From contig CAIYSK010000246.1 in assembly GCA_903928835.1 (NCBI GenBank), positions 1 through 14,204 of the forward strand: a DNA stretch of 14,204 nucleotides, written 5' to 3'. The translations under genes and the position numbers were made by a program. Within the stretch, counting starts at the first letter, position 1. Each line of letters starts with the position of its first letter. Origin of the DNA: an uncultured cyanobacterium. Lineage in GTDB: Bacteria; Cyanobacteriota; Cyanobacteriia; PCC-6307; Cyanobiaceae. This document shows positions 1 to 7,605 of this stretch, piece by piece. The notes beneath the pieces are model-generated. The model was not told the DNA's origin. It was given only the letters and a program-made list of their open reading frames with translations, and did not search any database.

Positions 1-144
1 CCCGGGGACACCGTACTGGTGCAAGGGAGCGGCGGCGTGTCTGTATTCGCCCTGCAGTTTGCCAAGGCGGCCGGGTGTCACGTCATAGCGACATCATCGT
101 CGGACGCAAAACTGGAAAAACTTGCGGCGCTTGGGGCCGAACCC
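1..144 (+). pseudogene. Internal fragment of zinc-type alcohol dehydrogenase (MDR family)
   Basis: Frame 1 from the first base reads [20 protein letters not shown] and continues to about LAALGAE. This corresponds to the middle of a roughly 330-residue NAD(P)-dependent dehydrogenase/quinone reductase. The sequence that normally follows (about 130 residues finishing the Rossmann fold and C-terminus) is absent, replaced by DUF1995. Codon choice here (ATA, ACA, TCA, CTT, GCA) differs from the genes downstream, which strongly prefer ATC, ACC, AGC and CTG. It is therefore a foreign or displaced fragment, or the edge of a mis-joined read. Confidence 0.6.
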
Positions 145-774
145 AAGGGGCGATGGACCGTGGATTGGCGGTTTGAAGGCTTGCGTTTACTGCCGGTGGT
201 GTTGCGCTTCAGTGAAGCGCTTCTGGGCTCAGCAGGCCCCATGGGCGACCAGGCCCTGAAGGTGTTGTTCCCCGATGCTGGAGCCTGTGCGCTTGCCAAG
301 CGGGATGCCCCAGAGCTGGCGCCCCTGTGTGCTGATCTGCGCGGCTACATGCGGGTGCAATCGGATGGTCCCAGCCGGGGGGTGATCTTGGCGATTGGCC
401 CGTCCCAGTCCGACTACGAGGATTTCGAATCGGTGTGCGGTCAGCATCTTGGTGCTGTGGTGGTCATCAACGGGGCCCTGGAAGATGCGGCGGTGGGGAT
501 TGGCAGTGTGGCCCGGCAGCGTCGCCGCGGTTTTCTTTCCCAATGGCAGGCTGCCTACAGCCTGATTCCCCTGGATGGCAGTGCCCTGCGACGCTCCTTC
601 CCGGGGAACTGGGAGCTCTACCGCCAAGACACGGATGGCTATCGACTGGTCGAAAGCTTTGAGCAAAAACCCGATGCGGAGCAGCAGGCCCTGGCCCTAG
701 CCGGGGGTGAGGGTCTGGGTGTGGGTGGCAATTTGAAGATGGTGGATGCCTTCATCGAAGGCTTACGCAGTTAG
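1..774 (+). CDS. Chimeric ORF: alcohol dehydrogenase fragment joined to DUF1995 protein (5' partial)
   Basis: The frame is open from base 1, so the 5' end lies outside the window; GTG at 19 is only the first possible start inside it. Numbered from that GTG, residues 1-41 are the Rossmann-fold piece of a zinc-type medium-chain alcohol dehydrogenase: a glycine-rich GSGGVS turn (3-8), then ALQFAKAAG and a [10 protein letters not shown] stretch at the end of the second beta strand. From about residue 44 ([17 protein letters not shown] onward) to the stop the protein matches the cyanobacterial/chloroplast DUF1995 family, whose function is unknown. The DUF1995 part lacks roughly the first 25-30 residues usual for the family, and the dehydrogenase part lacks its catalytic and C-terminal regions. 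I doubt that this is one functional protein. The DUF1995 call is firm from memory of the family; the cause of the fusion is inference. Confidence 0.7.
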   Translation, partial: PGDTVLVQGSGGVSVFALQFAKAAGCHVIATSSSDAKLEKLAALGAEPKGRWTVDWRFEGLRLLPVVLRFSEALLGSAGPMGDQALKVLFPDAGACALAKRDAPELAPLCADLRGYMRVQSDGPSRGVILAIGPSQSDYEDFESVCGQHLGAVVVINGALEDAAVGIGSVARQRRRGFLSQWQAAYSLIPLDGSALRRSFPGNWELYRQDTDGYRLVESFEQKPDAEQQALALAGGEGLGVGGNLKMVDAFIEGLRS

Positions 775-828
775 GGGCTTGGGCCTCCTGGGCAAGCTCC
801 GTAAACTGCGCGAAACGAACCATCCCCT

Positions 829-1368
829 ATGGATCCCGAGAGCAACCCTGCGCCCCCTAGCCCCCGTCGTTCTTGGAGCGTGGTTGACCTTGGAGCCGCC
901 CTTGCGGTGGTCCTTGCTGCCGGTGGCGTGATCTGGAGCCCCAAGCTGAGCACCAGCATCGCCAAGGCAACCGGTGCCCTCACGCCTGTGATCGTGAGCG
1001 TGGACGTGCGTGGCATTCCAGTGGCCAAGCCCTCCGCCTTGATTGATCAGGCCCGGGAGGAGGGCAAGGTTGCGATCGTGATCCGCAACCAACCCCATGG
1101 CACTGTGGCGATCAAACAGGTGATCCCCCTTCCCAGGCTTTTGAGCGCTGTGCAACCCAACGGCACGGTCGTCACAGCGGTGGATCCCAACCAGAAATAT
1201 CTGGCAAGCCTGGATGCCCGGTTTGTGCTCGAAGGCCAGGGGCGCAAAAGCGGTGGTGGCGTTGTCTTCGGCAACCAGAATTTAAAAATTGGCACCCCGG
1301 TGGAAATCGAAGGCAACAATTTCCGGATTACGGGCACCGTGACCGACCTCGACGTTCGACGCAACTGA
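829..1368 (+). CDS. DUF4330 domain-containing membrane-anchored protein
   Basis: A 179-residue protein of the DUF4330 family, common in cyanobacteria and without an assigned function. Residues 1-17 are a proline-rich, basic cytoplasmic leader. A single hydrophobic segment follows at about 19-36 (VVDLGAALAVVLAAGGVIW). The rest is a soluble domain with the beta-rich features of the family: PVIVSVDVRG (53-62), the NGTVVTAVDP stretch (111-120) and FGNQNLKIGTPVEIEG (147-162). The lone N-terminal segment suggests a bitopic inner or thylakoid membrane protein with the domain outside the cytoplasm; the side is inference. It ends 1 nt before the start of the carboxypeptidase gene, so the two are very probably co-transcribed and coupled. 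No clear Shine-Dalgarno precedes the ATG. There are 54 nt between it and the preceding DUF1995 stop. Confidence 0.8.
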   Translation: MDPESNPAPPSPRRSWSVVDLGAALAVVLAAGGVIWSPKLSTSIAKATGALTPVIVSVDVRGIPVAKPSALIDQAREEGKVAIVIRNQPHGTVAIKQVIPLPRLLSAVQPNGTVVTAVDPNQKYLASLDARFVLEGQGRKSGGGVVFGNQNLKIGTPVEIEGNNFRITGTVTDLDVRRN

Positions 1369-1369
1369 G

Positions 1370-2704
1370 ATGGCCATCCGCAGGGCCCTGTCCTTTGACC
1401 CAAGGGCCGTGCCCTTTGCCTTAGGAGTTCCGGTACTGCTCGCGACAGCTTCAGCCCTGGTTCAGCCAGGGCCTGCGGTTGGCCAAACCTGGGAGCGGGC
1501 GGTACCCCTGGCATCCCTGCCTAGCCCCCCGCCACCCCTCGGACTCCCGCTTCTCCAGCAGCAGGTCAGCTGTCCGGGCCTGCAAAAGCGCGTGTTGTTT
1601 GCAGTTGGGTCCGAGCTCCCCGTCTGGAGCATCACCGTTGCCGACCCCCAGGGCCGCCTGCTTGCCGATCTCAATGGTCAGCGCTCCAGGCAGCCCGCTT
1701 CCAATCAGAAGCTGATCAGTACGGCCTATGCCCTGGATCAATTAGGGCCCGATTACCACCTCACCACCCAGCTTTGGCGGCTTACGGATGGCACCTACCG
1801 GCTCACCGGTGAGGGCGATCCCGATCTAGCCCTCCCCCAGCTCCAGCGGTTCGCGAGCTTGGCCCTCGGCAGTGGAGGGGGTTCTGGTGTGGATGCCAGT
1901 GGCGCGCTGCCATCCCTGGTGAAGCTTGAACTGGTGGAAGAACCCGCCCAGGCCTGGTGGCCCCAGGCCTGGCATCTCGATGATCGCTACGCCGCCTATG
2001 GCGCCCCCATCACCCGCTTGGCGATCACCAGCAATGCCATTAATGACGCGGTGATGAATCCGCCGGCACGGCTGCAGAGTTTGCTGCAGAAAACCCTCGC
2101 CAAGCAGGGCGGCACCCGGGTTCAACTCAGTGTGGTGTCAGCCCGCCAACCCATGCCCACCACAGCTGTCTTGTTGCATGAGGAAAGTTCAGCTCCCATG
2201 CACAACCTGTTGAGCTTGGCCAATACCGAAAGCCACAACTTCACGGCCGAGGTGCTGTTGAGACAAGCCGCCGGCACCTGGGATCTGGCGGAGGCCCGGC
2301 GGCGGGAAATGCTCTGGCTTGCCCAGCAGGGGTTGCCCATGCAGGGGGTCAATGTGGCCGATGGCAGTGGACTCGGGCGGGACAACCGGGTTACGAGCCG
2401 GCTGATTGCCAGCCTTCTGTTGCGCATGAGTCAGCACCCCTACGCCCGTAACTACGTGGCGTCGATGGCGATTGCTGGCCAAAGGGGAACCCTGCGGAAT
2501 TTGTATAAAGGCACCCCACTGGAGGGCCAGTTCCATGGCAAAACCGGCACGATTACTGGCGTGCGTGCCATCAGTGGGGTGCTTGATACGGCCGATGGAC
2601 CCCGATTCGTGAGTGCGATCAGCAATGGAGCTGGCTCACCCAACACAACGATTGCCGAGGTGCTGATGGCCGTGATGAAGGTGGAGCTCTGTCCCACGGG
2701 CTAA
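1370..2704 (+). CDS. dacB: D-alanyl-D-alanine carboxypeptidase/endopeptidase, PBP4 (S13) family
   Basis: A 444-residue periplasmic penicillin-binding protein of low molecular mass, removing terminal D-Ala from or cutting cross-links in peptidoglycan. All three active-site motifs of the serine acyl-transferase fold are visible: SNQK (SxxK, nucleophile Ser111, Lys114), SHN (SxN, 288-290) and KTG (391-393, within FHGKTGTITG). The DGSGLGRDN loop (331-339) typical of S13 enzymes lies between the last two. An N-terminal hydrophobic stretch (about 15-36) after three arginines looks like a signal peptide or anchor, followed by a proline-rich linker (51-60). The length fits the family. The ATG lies 1 nt after the DUF4330 stop with no Shine-Dalgarno of its own, which suggests translational coupling. 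It converges on the DivIVA-like gene with only 18 nt between the stops and no hairpin that I could see. Confidence 0.9.
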   Translation: MAIRRALSFDPRAVPFALGVPVLLATASALVQPGPAVGQTWERAVPLASLPSPPPPLGLPLLQQQVSCPGLQKRVLFAVGSELPVWSITVADPQGRLLADLNGQRSRQPASNQKLISTAYALDQLGPDYHLTTQLWRLTDGTYRLTGEGDPDLALPQLQRFASLALGSGGGSGVDASGALPSLVKLELVEEPAQAWWPQAWHLDDRYAAYGAPITRLAITSNAINDAVMNPPARLQSLLQKTLAKQGGTRVQLSVVSARQPMPTTAVLLHEESSAPMHNLLSLANTESHNFTAEVLLRQAAGTWDLAEARRREMLWLAQQGLPMQGVNVADGSGLGRDNRVTSRLIASLLLRMSQHPYARNYVASMAIAGQRGTLRNLYKGTPLEGQFHGKTGTITGVRAISGVLDTADGPRFVSAISNGAGSPNTTIAEVLMAVMKVELCPTG

Positions 2705-2722
2705 GGGGACTGCTACTTGCCC

Positions 2723-3613
2723 TCAGCCGGCAAGATCCCGCAGCCCGTTCGCTAGGCGACTACGCCTCGAAGGTTTGGCGTCCTGCCTGGGATCGGAAGA
2801 GCGCCGTTGGGAGGTGACCTCGGGGTTCTGGAGGCGTACCAATTCATGGCGCCCGCCCAGCACCACCTGACTCAACTCCTGAAGTCGACCTTCTAATTCA
2901 CCGAGCACCTGTTCGGCATAGCGGTTGGCGCCCTCACTAATCGTGGCGGCTTCCTGGCGGCTGCGAGCCACCAAGGCATCGCATTGCTGCTGGGTTTGTT
3001 GGCGAAACTGCAGGGCATCGTTGTGGAGACGCTCGGCCTCAGCCTGGCTATCCCGTTGCAGCCTCAACCCTTCCTGGCGGATTTGGTCAACTTCGGCCAT
3101 GGCTTGCTGGCGGGCCCGCTCGTGTTGAGCCACCAGCTGTTGGTTGCGCTCCGCCGCCTCCTGCTCCAATTGCTGGCGCCGGAGGGCAAATTGCTGCTCC
3201 ATTTGGGCCAACCGGGATTGATGCTCTTGCTCGGCGTTGGCAACCTGCTGACGGGCCTGGGACAAGACCTGCTCGCATTGGAGCCTGGCTTGGTCGCGTA
3301 GTTCGGACACCTGGCGTTCGGCTTCCTGGCGAATCGAGGCACTGCTGGTGAGCTGCTCCCTCTCGCGTCTCGCAGTGGCAACGATCTCATCAGCCTGTTT
3401 CTTGGCCTTGCTGATGTACTCCTCCCGTTGCCGGATCAGATCAGCAGCGAGCTGGAGCTGATCGGGCAAACATTCCCTGAGGGCATCCATCACCTCAATG
3501 GCGTCTTGCTCATTCACCAGACGGCCACCGCTAAAAGGGATGCGACTGCCTTCCAACACCACCTCCTCCAACTGATCCAGCTGGTCGAGAACGGTGATTG
3601 CGGCCTCAGCCAT
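2723..3613 (-). CDS. Cyanobacterial DivIVA-like coiled-coil protein
   Basis: A 296-residue protein. A short globular-looking N-terminus (about 1-60, containing VVLEGSRIPFSGGRLVNEQD) is followed by a long, nearly unbroken Gln/Glu/Arg/Ala-rich coiled coil (about 60-255) and a basic, probably disordered tail (265-296). It resembles proteins annotated in cyanobacteria as DivIVA-domain or coiled-coil ATPase-like; these are thought of as scaffold or polarity factors, but the function of this branch is not settled. I chose the ATG at 3613 rather than an upstream start because the family begins with MAEAAITVLDQLDQLEEV, because upstream starts would lie deep inside coaD, and because AGGG sits five bases before it. 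It follows coaD by 7 nt, so the pair is probably one transcript. Confidence 0.75.
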   Translation of the reverse strand: MAEAAITVLDQLDQLEEVVLEGSRIPFSGGRLVNEQDAIEVMDALRECLPDQLQLAADLIRQREEYISKAKKQADEIVATARREREQLTSSASIRQEAERQVSELRDQARLQCEQVLSQARQQVANAEQEHQSRLAQMEQQFALRRQQLEQEAAERNQQLVAQHERARQQAMAEVDQIRQEGLRLQRDSQAEAERLHNDALQFRQQTQQQCDALVARSRQEAATISEGANRYAEQVLGELEGRLQELSQVVLGGRHELVRLQNPEVTSQRRSSDPRQDAKPSRRSRLANGLRDLAG

Positions 3614-3620
3614 GACTGCC

Positions 3621-4121
3621 CTAGGGAGAGTTCCGATTAAAAAGCCTGGAGAGGTCGTCTGCCACTCCCGTCGGGACCATGTGACGCACGTCGCCACCAA
3701 AGCGAGCAACTTCCTTGACCACCGAACTGCTCAAAAAGCTGTGGTGGACTGCGGTGGCAAGAAATAGCGTCTCCACCTGGGGGGCAAGGCTCTTGTTCGT
3801 GTGGGCGATCTGGAGTTCAAATTCAAAATCGCTCATGGCCCTCAGGCCTCTCAAAATCACCTCTGCCCCGCACTGCCTGGCGTAGTCCACGCTGAGTCCG
3901 TCGAAACTGCCCACCTCGATGGTTGCCAAATGGGAGCCGCTCAAGTGGGAGGTGGCCTGTCGGATTTGCTGGAGCCGTTGGTCGAGTGAAAAAGCTGGAC
4001 TTTTGCTCGGGTTCTGCAAAACGGCCACGATCACCCCATCGAAGAGCCGGGCGCTGCGCTCAATCAGATCGAGGTGACCCAAGGTCAGGGGGTCAAAGCT
4101 TCCCGGGTAAAGAGCACGCAT
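3621..4121 (-). CDS. coaD: Pantetheine-phosphate adenylyltransferase
   Basis: A 166-residue cytoplasmic enzyme of coenzyme A synthesis, transferring AMP from ATP to 4'-phosphopantetheine to form dephospho-CoA. The nucleotidyltransferase signature is complete: [19 protein letters not shown] (5-23) with the TxGH motif at 13-16. Also present are Lys40 in NPSK, the [20 protein letters not shown] region (91-110) lining the active site, and the [15 protein letters not shown] segment (131-145), equivalent to the ISSTxVKE motif. The length is normal for the family. An AAGG Shine-Dalgarno lies seven bases before the ATG. The gene heads a minus-strand pair with the DivIVA-like gene and diverges from the flavin reductase gene across 72 nt. 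Confidence 0.95.
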   Translation of the reverse strand: MRALYPGSFDPLTLGHLDLIERSARLFDGVIVAVLQNPSKSPAFSLDQRLQQIRQATSHLSGSHLATIEVGSFDGLSVDYARQCGAEVILRGLRAMSDFEFELQIAHTNKSLAPQVETLFLATAVHHSFLSSSVVKEVARFGGDVRHMVPTGVADDLSRLFNRNSP

Positions 4122-4193
4122 CGTTCGACCTTGTTTTTGCCACCCTATGGGTCTGCGGGCCCTTTCTAGAGTGGGTGGAAATTCAACAGGGCC
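4122..4193. promoter_or_regulatory. Divergent intergenic region, coaD / flavin reductase-uvrC
   Basis: This 72-nt gap must hold at least part of the promoters for both divergent units. I see no convincing paired -35/-10 boxes: TAGAGT (4167-4172) has no well-spaced -35 partner. The AAGG Shine-Dalgarno of coaD is at 4129-4132 on the minus strand, and a CAGGG lies immediately before the flavin reductase ATG. The promoter role is inferred from gene orientation only. Confidence 0.4.
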
Positions 4194-4688
4194 ATGGCTT
4201 CACCTTCCGGTCTGAATACAGACGCCAAGAAGACCCTGCTCCGCAAGATCCCCCATGGCCTCTTCATCTGTGGGGTGACTGAAGGAGAGGACGTCAATGG
4301 CTTCACCGCTAGCTGGGTGACCCAGGGATCCTTTGAGCCGCCGCTGGTGGTGATGGCCGTTCGTGCCGATTCCACCAGCAACGGCATGATTCAGCGGACA
4401 GGCAAATTCAGCCTGAACGTGTTGGCAGCTGATCAGAAGGACCTGGCCGCCGTGTTCTTTAAGCCGCAAAAGGGCATGGGCGGCCGCTTTGATGCGGCAC
4501 CGTTCCAATTGGGACCTTTGGGCTTGCCGATCCTCGACAACGGCCTGGGCGGCGTGGAATGTGAGGTTGTGGGCCAGGTGGACCACGGCGACCACACCGT
4601 CTTTGTGGGGGAGGTGAAGACCGCCACCCTCCACCGTGACGGCGAAGCCCTGGAACTCAGCGGCACCGGCTGGCAATACGGCGGTTGA
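4194..4688 (+). CDS. Flavin reductase-like domain protein
   Basis: A 164-residue protein of the flavin reductase-like (FMN-binding split barrel) family. The diagnostic segment is [20 protein letters not shown] (35-54), which binds FMN in this fold, followed by KFSLNVL (71-77) and [10 protein letters not shown] (132-141). The domain resembles the C-terminal flavin reductase module of cyanobacterial flavodiiron proteins, but here it stands alone, with no diiron or flavodoxin domain. It probably reduces or carries flavin using NAD(P)H; the physiological substrate cannot be read from the sequence. The stop TGA overlaps the uvrC ATG by one base (TGATG), so the two are translationally coupled. There is no transmembrane segment or export signal. 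Confidence 0.85.
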   Translation: MASPSGLNTDAKKTLLRKIPHGLFICGVTEGEDVNGFTASWVTQGSFEPPLVVMAVRADSTSNGMIQRTGKFSLNVLAADQKDLAAVFFKPQKGMGGRFDAAPFQLGPLGLPILDNGLGGVECEVVGQVDHGDHTVFVGEVKTATLHRDGEALELSGTGWQYGG

Positions 4689-6391
4689 TGCCGGGTTCCC
4701 TGCCCCTGGTCCAACAACCCGAACGCCTCAAACTTCGGCTCAAGGATGTGCCCCCTGAGCCGGGTTGTTATTTGATGCGCGATCAAAATGATCGCATCCT
4801 CTATATCGGAAAAGCGAAAGCCCTAAGAAATCGAGTTCGCAGTTACTTCCAGAATTCTCAAAATCACAGCCCACGCATCTCCCTGATGGTGCGCCAGATC
4901 TGCGAGATTGAATTTATCGTGACCGATAGCGAGGCAGAAGCCCTCGCCCTGGAATCGAATCTGATTAAGCAGAACCAGCCCCACTTCAACGTCCTACTTA
5001 AAGACGACAAAAAATATCCCTATCTCTGCATTACTTGGAGCGAGGCCTATCCGCGAATTTTTATTACCCGCCAGCGCCGCTTTCGTAGCCCCTTCGACCG
5101 TTTTTACGGTCCCTACGTGGATGTGGGCCTCCTGCGACGCACCCTGGCCCTGGTGAAACGGGTGTTCCCCCTCAGGCAAAGGCCCCAGCCGCTCTACAGG
5201 GATCGCACCTGCCTGAACTTCGACATCAGCCGCTGCCCAGGGGTGTGTCAGCAAAAAATCAGTTCGGGCGATTACCACCAAACCCTGCGCAAGGTGGCGA
5301 TGGTGTTCCAAGGACGCAATGACGAACTACTGGATCTGCTGGATGAGCAGATGCAGACCTATGCAGAGCGACTGGATTTCGAATCGGCGGCCCGGGTTCG
5401 GGATCAATTGCAAGGGCTCGACACCCTCACAGCGGGTCAAAAAATGAGCCTTGGTGATAGCTCCGTCAGCCGTGACGTCATTGCCCTCGTTGCGGATGAG
5501 CGGGTGGCAGCGGTGCAGCTGTTTCAAATGCGCGCCGGAAAACTGGTCGGCCGCCTCGGCTATACCGCCGATGCCATGGTGATTGATGGAAAGACCAGGA
5601 ACCACGGCTTCATTCTGCAGCGGGTGATTGAGGAGCACTACAGCCAGGTGGATGCGGTGGAAATTCCCCCCGAGCTGCTCGTCCAACATGCCCTGCCCCA
5701 ACAGGGCTTGATCCAGGATTGGCTGGGGGAACGCCGCGGCCGCAAGGTCAAGATCGCCGTGCCCCAGCGAGCCCAAAAAGCAGATCTGATCGAACTGGTG
5801 GAACGCAACGCCACCTATGAATTGCAACGCGCCCAACGGGGGGCCGAACAGCAGTTGCTAGCCACCGAAGACCTGGCCCAATTGCTGGATCTCCCCCATC
5901 CCCCACGCCGCATCGAGGGCTTCGACATCAGCCACATCCAGGGCAGTGATGCCGTGGCATCCCAGGTGGTCTTTATTGATGGATTGCCCGCAAAGCAGCA
6001 CTACCGCAAATACAAGATTCAGAGCAGCACGATCCGATCGGGCCATTCCGATGACTTCATGGCCATGGCTGAAATCATGCGCCGCCGCTTCCGCCGCTGG
6101 TCCCAGGTCAAGGCAGAGGGTGGGGACCTTCAGGCCCTGCGCCAATCAGCCAACACCGCTTTGCACATCGGTGGCCTCAACGACTGGCCAGATGTGGTGA
6201 TGATCGATGGAGGCAAGGGCCAACTCTCCGCCGTGATGGAAGCCCTTCGGGAGCTGAATCTGCACGAGGATCTGGTGGTGTGTTCCCTCGCCAAGCAACG
6301 GGAGGAGGTGTTCCTACCGGGGATGAAGGAGCCCCTCGAAAGCGAGGCGGAGCAACTCGGCGTGCAACTGCTCCGGCGGCTGCGTGATTAG
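4688..6391 (+). CDS. uvrC: Excinuclease ABC subunit C, cut short by an in-frame TAG
   Basis: UvrC makes the two incisions beside a DNA lesion during nucleotide excision repair, after UvrA and UvrB find it. The ATG at 4688 overlaps the preceding TGA. Visible domains: the N-terminal GIY-YIG nuclease (about 20-100; GCYLM at 26-30 and LYIGKAK at 38-44, Tyr28 being the catalytic tyrosine position); a cysteine group ([13 protein letters not shown], 175-187); the UVR motif that binds UvrB (about 211-246); and the RNase H-like nuclease with GFDISH (411-416, Asp413) and MIDGGKGQ (505-512, Asp507). The frame then stops at codon 568, after LLRRLRD. Relatives have an acidic residue at this codon and continue for about 100 more residues. 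The same frame resumes perfectly beyond the TAG, so the family call is certain while the state of the gene (mutant, sequencing error or read through) is open. Confidence 0.93.
   Translation: MPGSLPLVQQPERLKLRLKDVPPEPGCYLMRDQNDRILYIGKAKALRNRVRSYFQNSQNHSPRISLMVRQICEIEFIVTDSEAEALALESNLIKQNQPHFNVLLKDDKKYPYLCITWSEAYPRIFITRQRRFRSPFDRFYGPYVDVGLLRRTLALVKRVFPLRQRPQPLYRDRTCLNFDISRCPGVCQQKISSGDYHQTLRKVAMVFQGRNDELLDLLDEQMQTYAERLDFESAARVRDQLQGLDTLTAGQKMSLGDSSVSRDVIALVADERVAAVQLFQMRAGKLVGRLGYTADAMVIDGKTRNHGFILQRVIEEHYSQVDAVEIPPELLVQHALPQQGLIQDWLGERRGRKVKIAVPQRAQKADLIELVERNATYELQRAQRGAEQQLLATEDLAQLLDLPHPPRRIEGFDISHIQGSDAVASQVVFIDGLPAKQHYRKYKIQSSTIRSGHSDDFMAMAEIMRRRFRRWSQVKAEGGDLQALRQSANTALHIGGLNDWPDVVMIDGGKGQLSAVMEALRELNLHEDLVVCSLAKQREEVFLPGMKEPLESEAEQLGVQLLRRLRD
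6389..6391 (+). other. uvrC: In-frame amber stop inside uvrC
   Basis: TAG lies between CTGCGTGAT (LRD) and GCCCACCGCTTC (AHRF). The cyanobacterial family normally reads LRD-E-AHRF, and E. coli UvrC has Asp at the matching place. A single G-to-T change from GAG would explain it. No base is gained or lost, and the frame is open on both sides, from 4688 and on to 6691. Confidence 0.85.
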
Positions 6392-6691
6392 GCCCACCGC
6401 TTCGCCGTCAGTTTCCATCGCCAACAACGGGGCGAGCGGATGAAGCGCTCACGCCTCTCCGATATCCAGGGCCTGGGCCCCAAACGGGTCAAAGACCTCC
6501 TGGCCCACTTCCGCTCCATCGATGCCATCCAAATGGCATCGCCTGAGGCCATTGCTGGTGCACCCGGCATGGGTCCTGCCCTGGCCCAACAGGTTTGGAC
6601 CTACTTCCACCCCAGTGACGATCCTCTTAACCCAGACGAGGTGGAGGTTCAAGATCAAGATCAACCCCAAGACCAAAAGGTGGCCGTTTGA
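6392..6691 (+). pseudogene. uvrC: Detached C-terminal helix-hairpin-helix part of uvrC
   Basis: These 99 codons plus stop are in the same frame as uvrC and carry its normal C-terminus. [20 protein letters not shown] finishes the nuclease domain, and the tandem helix-hairpin-helix DNA-binding domain follows: [16 protein letters not shown] and [13 protein letters not shown]. An acidic, glutamine-rich tail ends in [13 protein letters not shown]. No further stop or frameshift is present, so decay has barely begun, if it is real at all. The first ATG inside it (6440) is preceded by GGGGCGAG, so independent translation of an 83-residue HhH peptide is conceivable but unproven. In the family this domain is mainly needed for the 5' incision and for binding the bubble structure. 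Confidence 0.8.
6675..6680 (+). promoter_or_regulatory. Shine-Dalgarno deciding the TTG start at 6688
   Basis: AAAAGG, seven bases before TTG, lies inside the last codons of the uvrC frame. It is among the better ribosome binding sites in this unit and supports a TTG start that might otherwise be dismissed. Confidence 0.5.
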
Positions 6692-6978
6692 AGACGCTGT
6701 GGGCCCTACTGCTGACGGTTGGGCTACTCGTTGGGGCCGTTCAACCGAGCGGTGCCTCACCGGGGCTCTGCGTTGGTTTGGTGTGCGCAGACGAGATCCA
6801 GCGCAGCGAGCGGCTGCCTTGGCAGTTGAAATTGAGGGTGTCCGACCAGCGGGGGCAGCACGAGCGCCTGCTCGTTGATTGCCGCGATGGCGTTCTCAGC
6901 CCCCAAATCGGTCTGGTTGATCGCGGCTATGCCGCAGCCCTGGCGAAGCGGGCCTGCCGCATCGCGGTGGGGTCCTGA
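6688..6978 (+). CDS. Small exported protein with four cysteines, function unknown
   Basis: A 96-residue protein with a clear signal peptide: MKTLW, hydrophobic core [12 protein letters not shown] (7-18), and a plausible cleavage after SGA (21-23). The mature part has four cysteines (Cys28, 33, 65, 90), consistent with two disulfides in the periplasm or lumen. I do not recognise a named family. The start is the TTG at 6688, which overlaps the uvrC-frame TGA as TTGA. It is supported by an AAAAGG Shine-Dalgarno at 6675-6680, seven bases upstream, and by the signal peptide beginning exactly there. The overlap implies coupling to translation of the full-length uvrC frame. The gene ends 21 nt before the hemJ start. 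Confidence 0.65.
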   Translation: MKTLWALLLTVGLLVGAVQPSGASPGLCVGLVCADEIQRSERLPWQLKLRVSDQRGQHERLLVDCRDGVLSPQIGLVDRGYAAALAKRACRIAVGS

Positions 6979-6999
6979 AGGGGGCGCTCTGGCCTTACC

Positions 7000-7605
7000 T
7001 TGAGCCTATTCGCTGTGGGCCCCTTGTCCTGGACCTGGCCACCTGAGGCTTATCTCTGGTTTAAAACCCTCCACATTGTGGGAGTGGTGGTTTGGTTCGC
7101 GGGCCTTTTTTACCTGGTTCGACTGTTCATCTATCACCGCGAAGCAGAGGAGCTTGATGGGCCGCTTAAGGGGCCTTTCCAGGCCCAGTACGGGCTGATG
7201 GAACGGCGCCTCGCCAACATCATCACAACCCCCGGGATGGTGGTTGCCCTTGCGATGGCAGCTGGATTGCTGAGCGTTCAGCCGGCCTGGATCCACCAGG
7301 GCTGGCTTCAGGTGAAGTTGGGGTTTGTGGCAGCGCTACTGGTTTACCACTGGTTTTGTTACCGGTTAATGGGCCAACTCCAAAAGGGCAGCTGCCAATG
7401 GAGTCCAAAGCAACTGCGGGCCCTCAACGAATTGCCCACCCTGTTGTTGGTGATTGTGGTGATGCTGGCAGTGTTCAAAAACCAGTTCCCGACCAGCGCT
7501 GCCACCTGGTTCATTGCCGCCTTGGTTGTGTTCATGGCGGGCTCAATTCAGTTTTATGCCCGTTGGCGCCGCTTGCGGGCTGAACGGCTAGCTGGTGGGA
7601 CCTAA
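7000..7605 (+). CDS. hemJ: Protoporphyrinogen IX oxidase, HemJ type
   Basis: A 201-residue integral membrane enzyme that oxidises protoporphyrinogen IX to protoporphyrin IX, the last common step before the heme and chlorophyll branches; HemJ is the usual form in cyanobacteria. The sequence is close to what I recall of the Synechocystis protein Slr1790: EAYLWFKTLHIVGVVVWFAG (16-35), GLFYLVRLFIYH (35-46), ERRLANIITTPGMVV (68-82), WLQVKLGF (102-109) and LLVIVVMLAVFKN (149-161). His25 in the first membrane helix and Lys106 are conserved positions. About five hydrophobic segments can be counted (roughly 18-40, 76-95, 103-122, 145-161, 167-187). The start is uncertain: TTG 7000 is the first in frame, with GTG 7015 and TTG 7024 as alternatives, none with a good Shine-Dalgarno. 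Its 3' end overlaps the PHP frame by 11 nt if that gene starts at 7595. Confidence 0.9.
   Translation: MSLFAVGPLSWTWPPEAYLWFKTLHIVGVVVWFAGLFYLVRLFIYHREAEELDGPLKGPFQAQYGLMERRLANIITTPGMVVALAMAAGLLSVQPAWIHQGWLQVKLGFVAALLVYHWFCYRLMGQLQKGSCQWSPKQLRALNELPTLLLVIVVMLAVFKNQFPTSAATWFIAALVVFMAGSIQFYARWRRLRAERLAGGT

Noticed and set aside
4200..4676. 158-codon minus-strand frame opposite the flavin reductase gene
   Set aside because: The plus-strand frame has clear flavin reductase motifs and overlaps uvrC in the usual coupled way; the antisense product is His/Gly-rich without recognisable features.
6640..6680. Short AAGATC/AAGACC-type repetition at the end of the uvrC frame
   Set aside because: It simply encodes the acidic Gln/Asp-rich tail of the protein; copy number and regularity are too low to call a repeat element.
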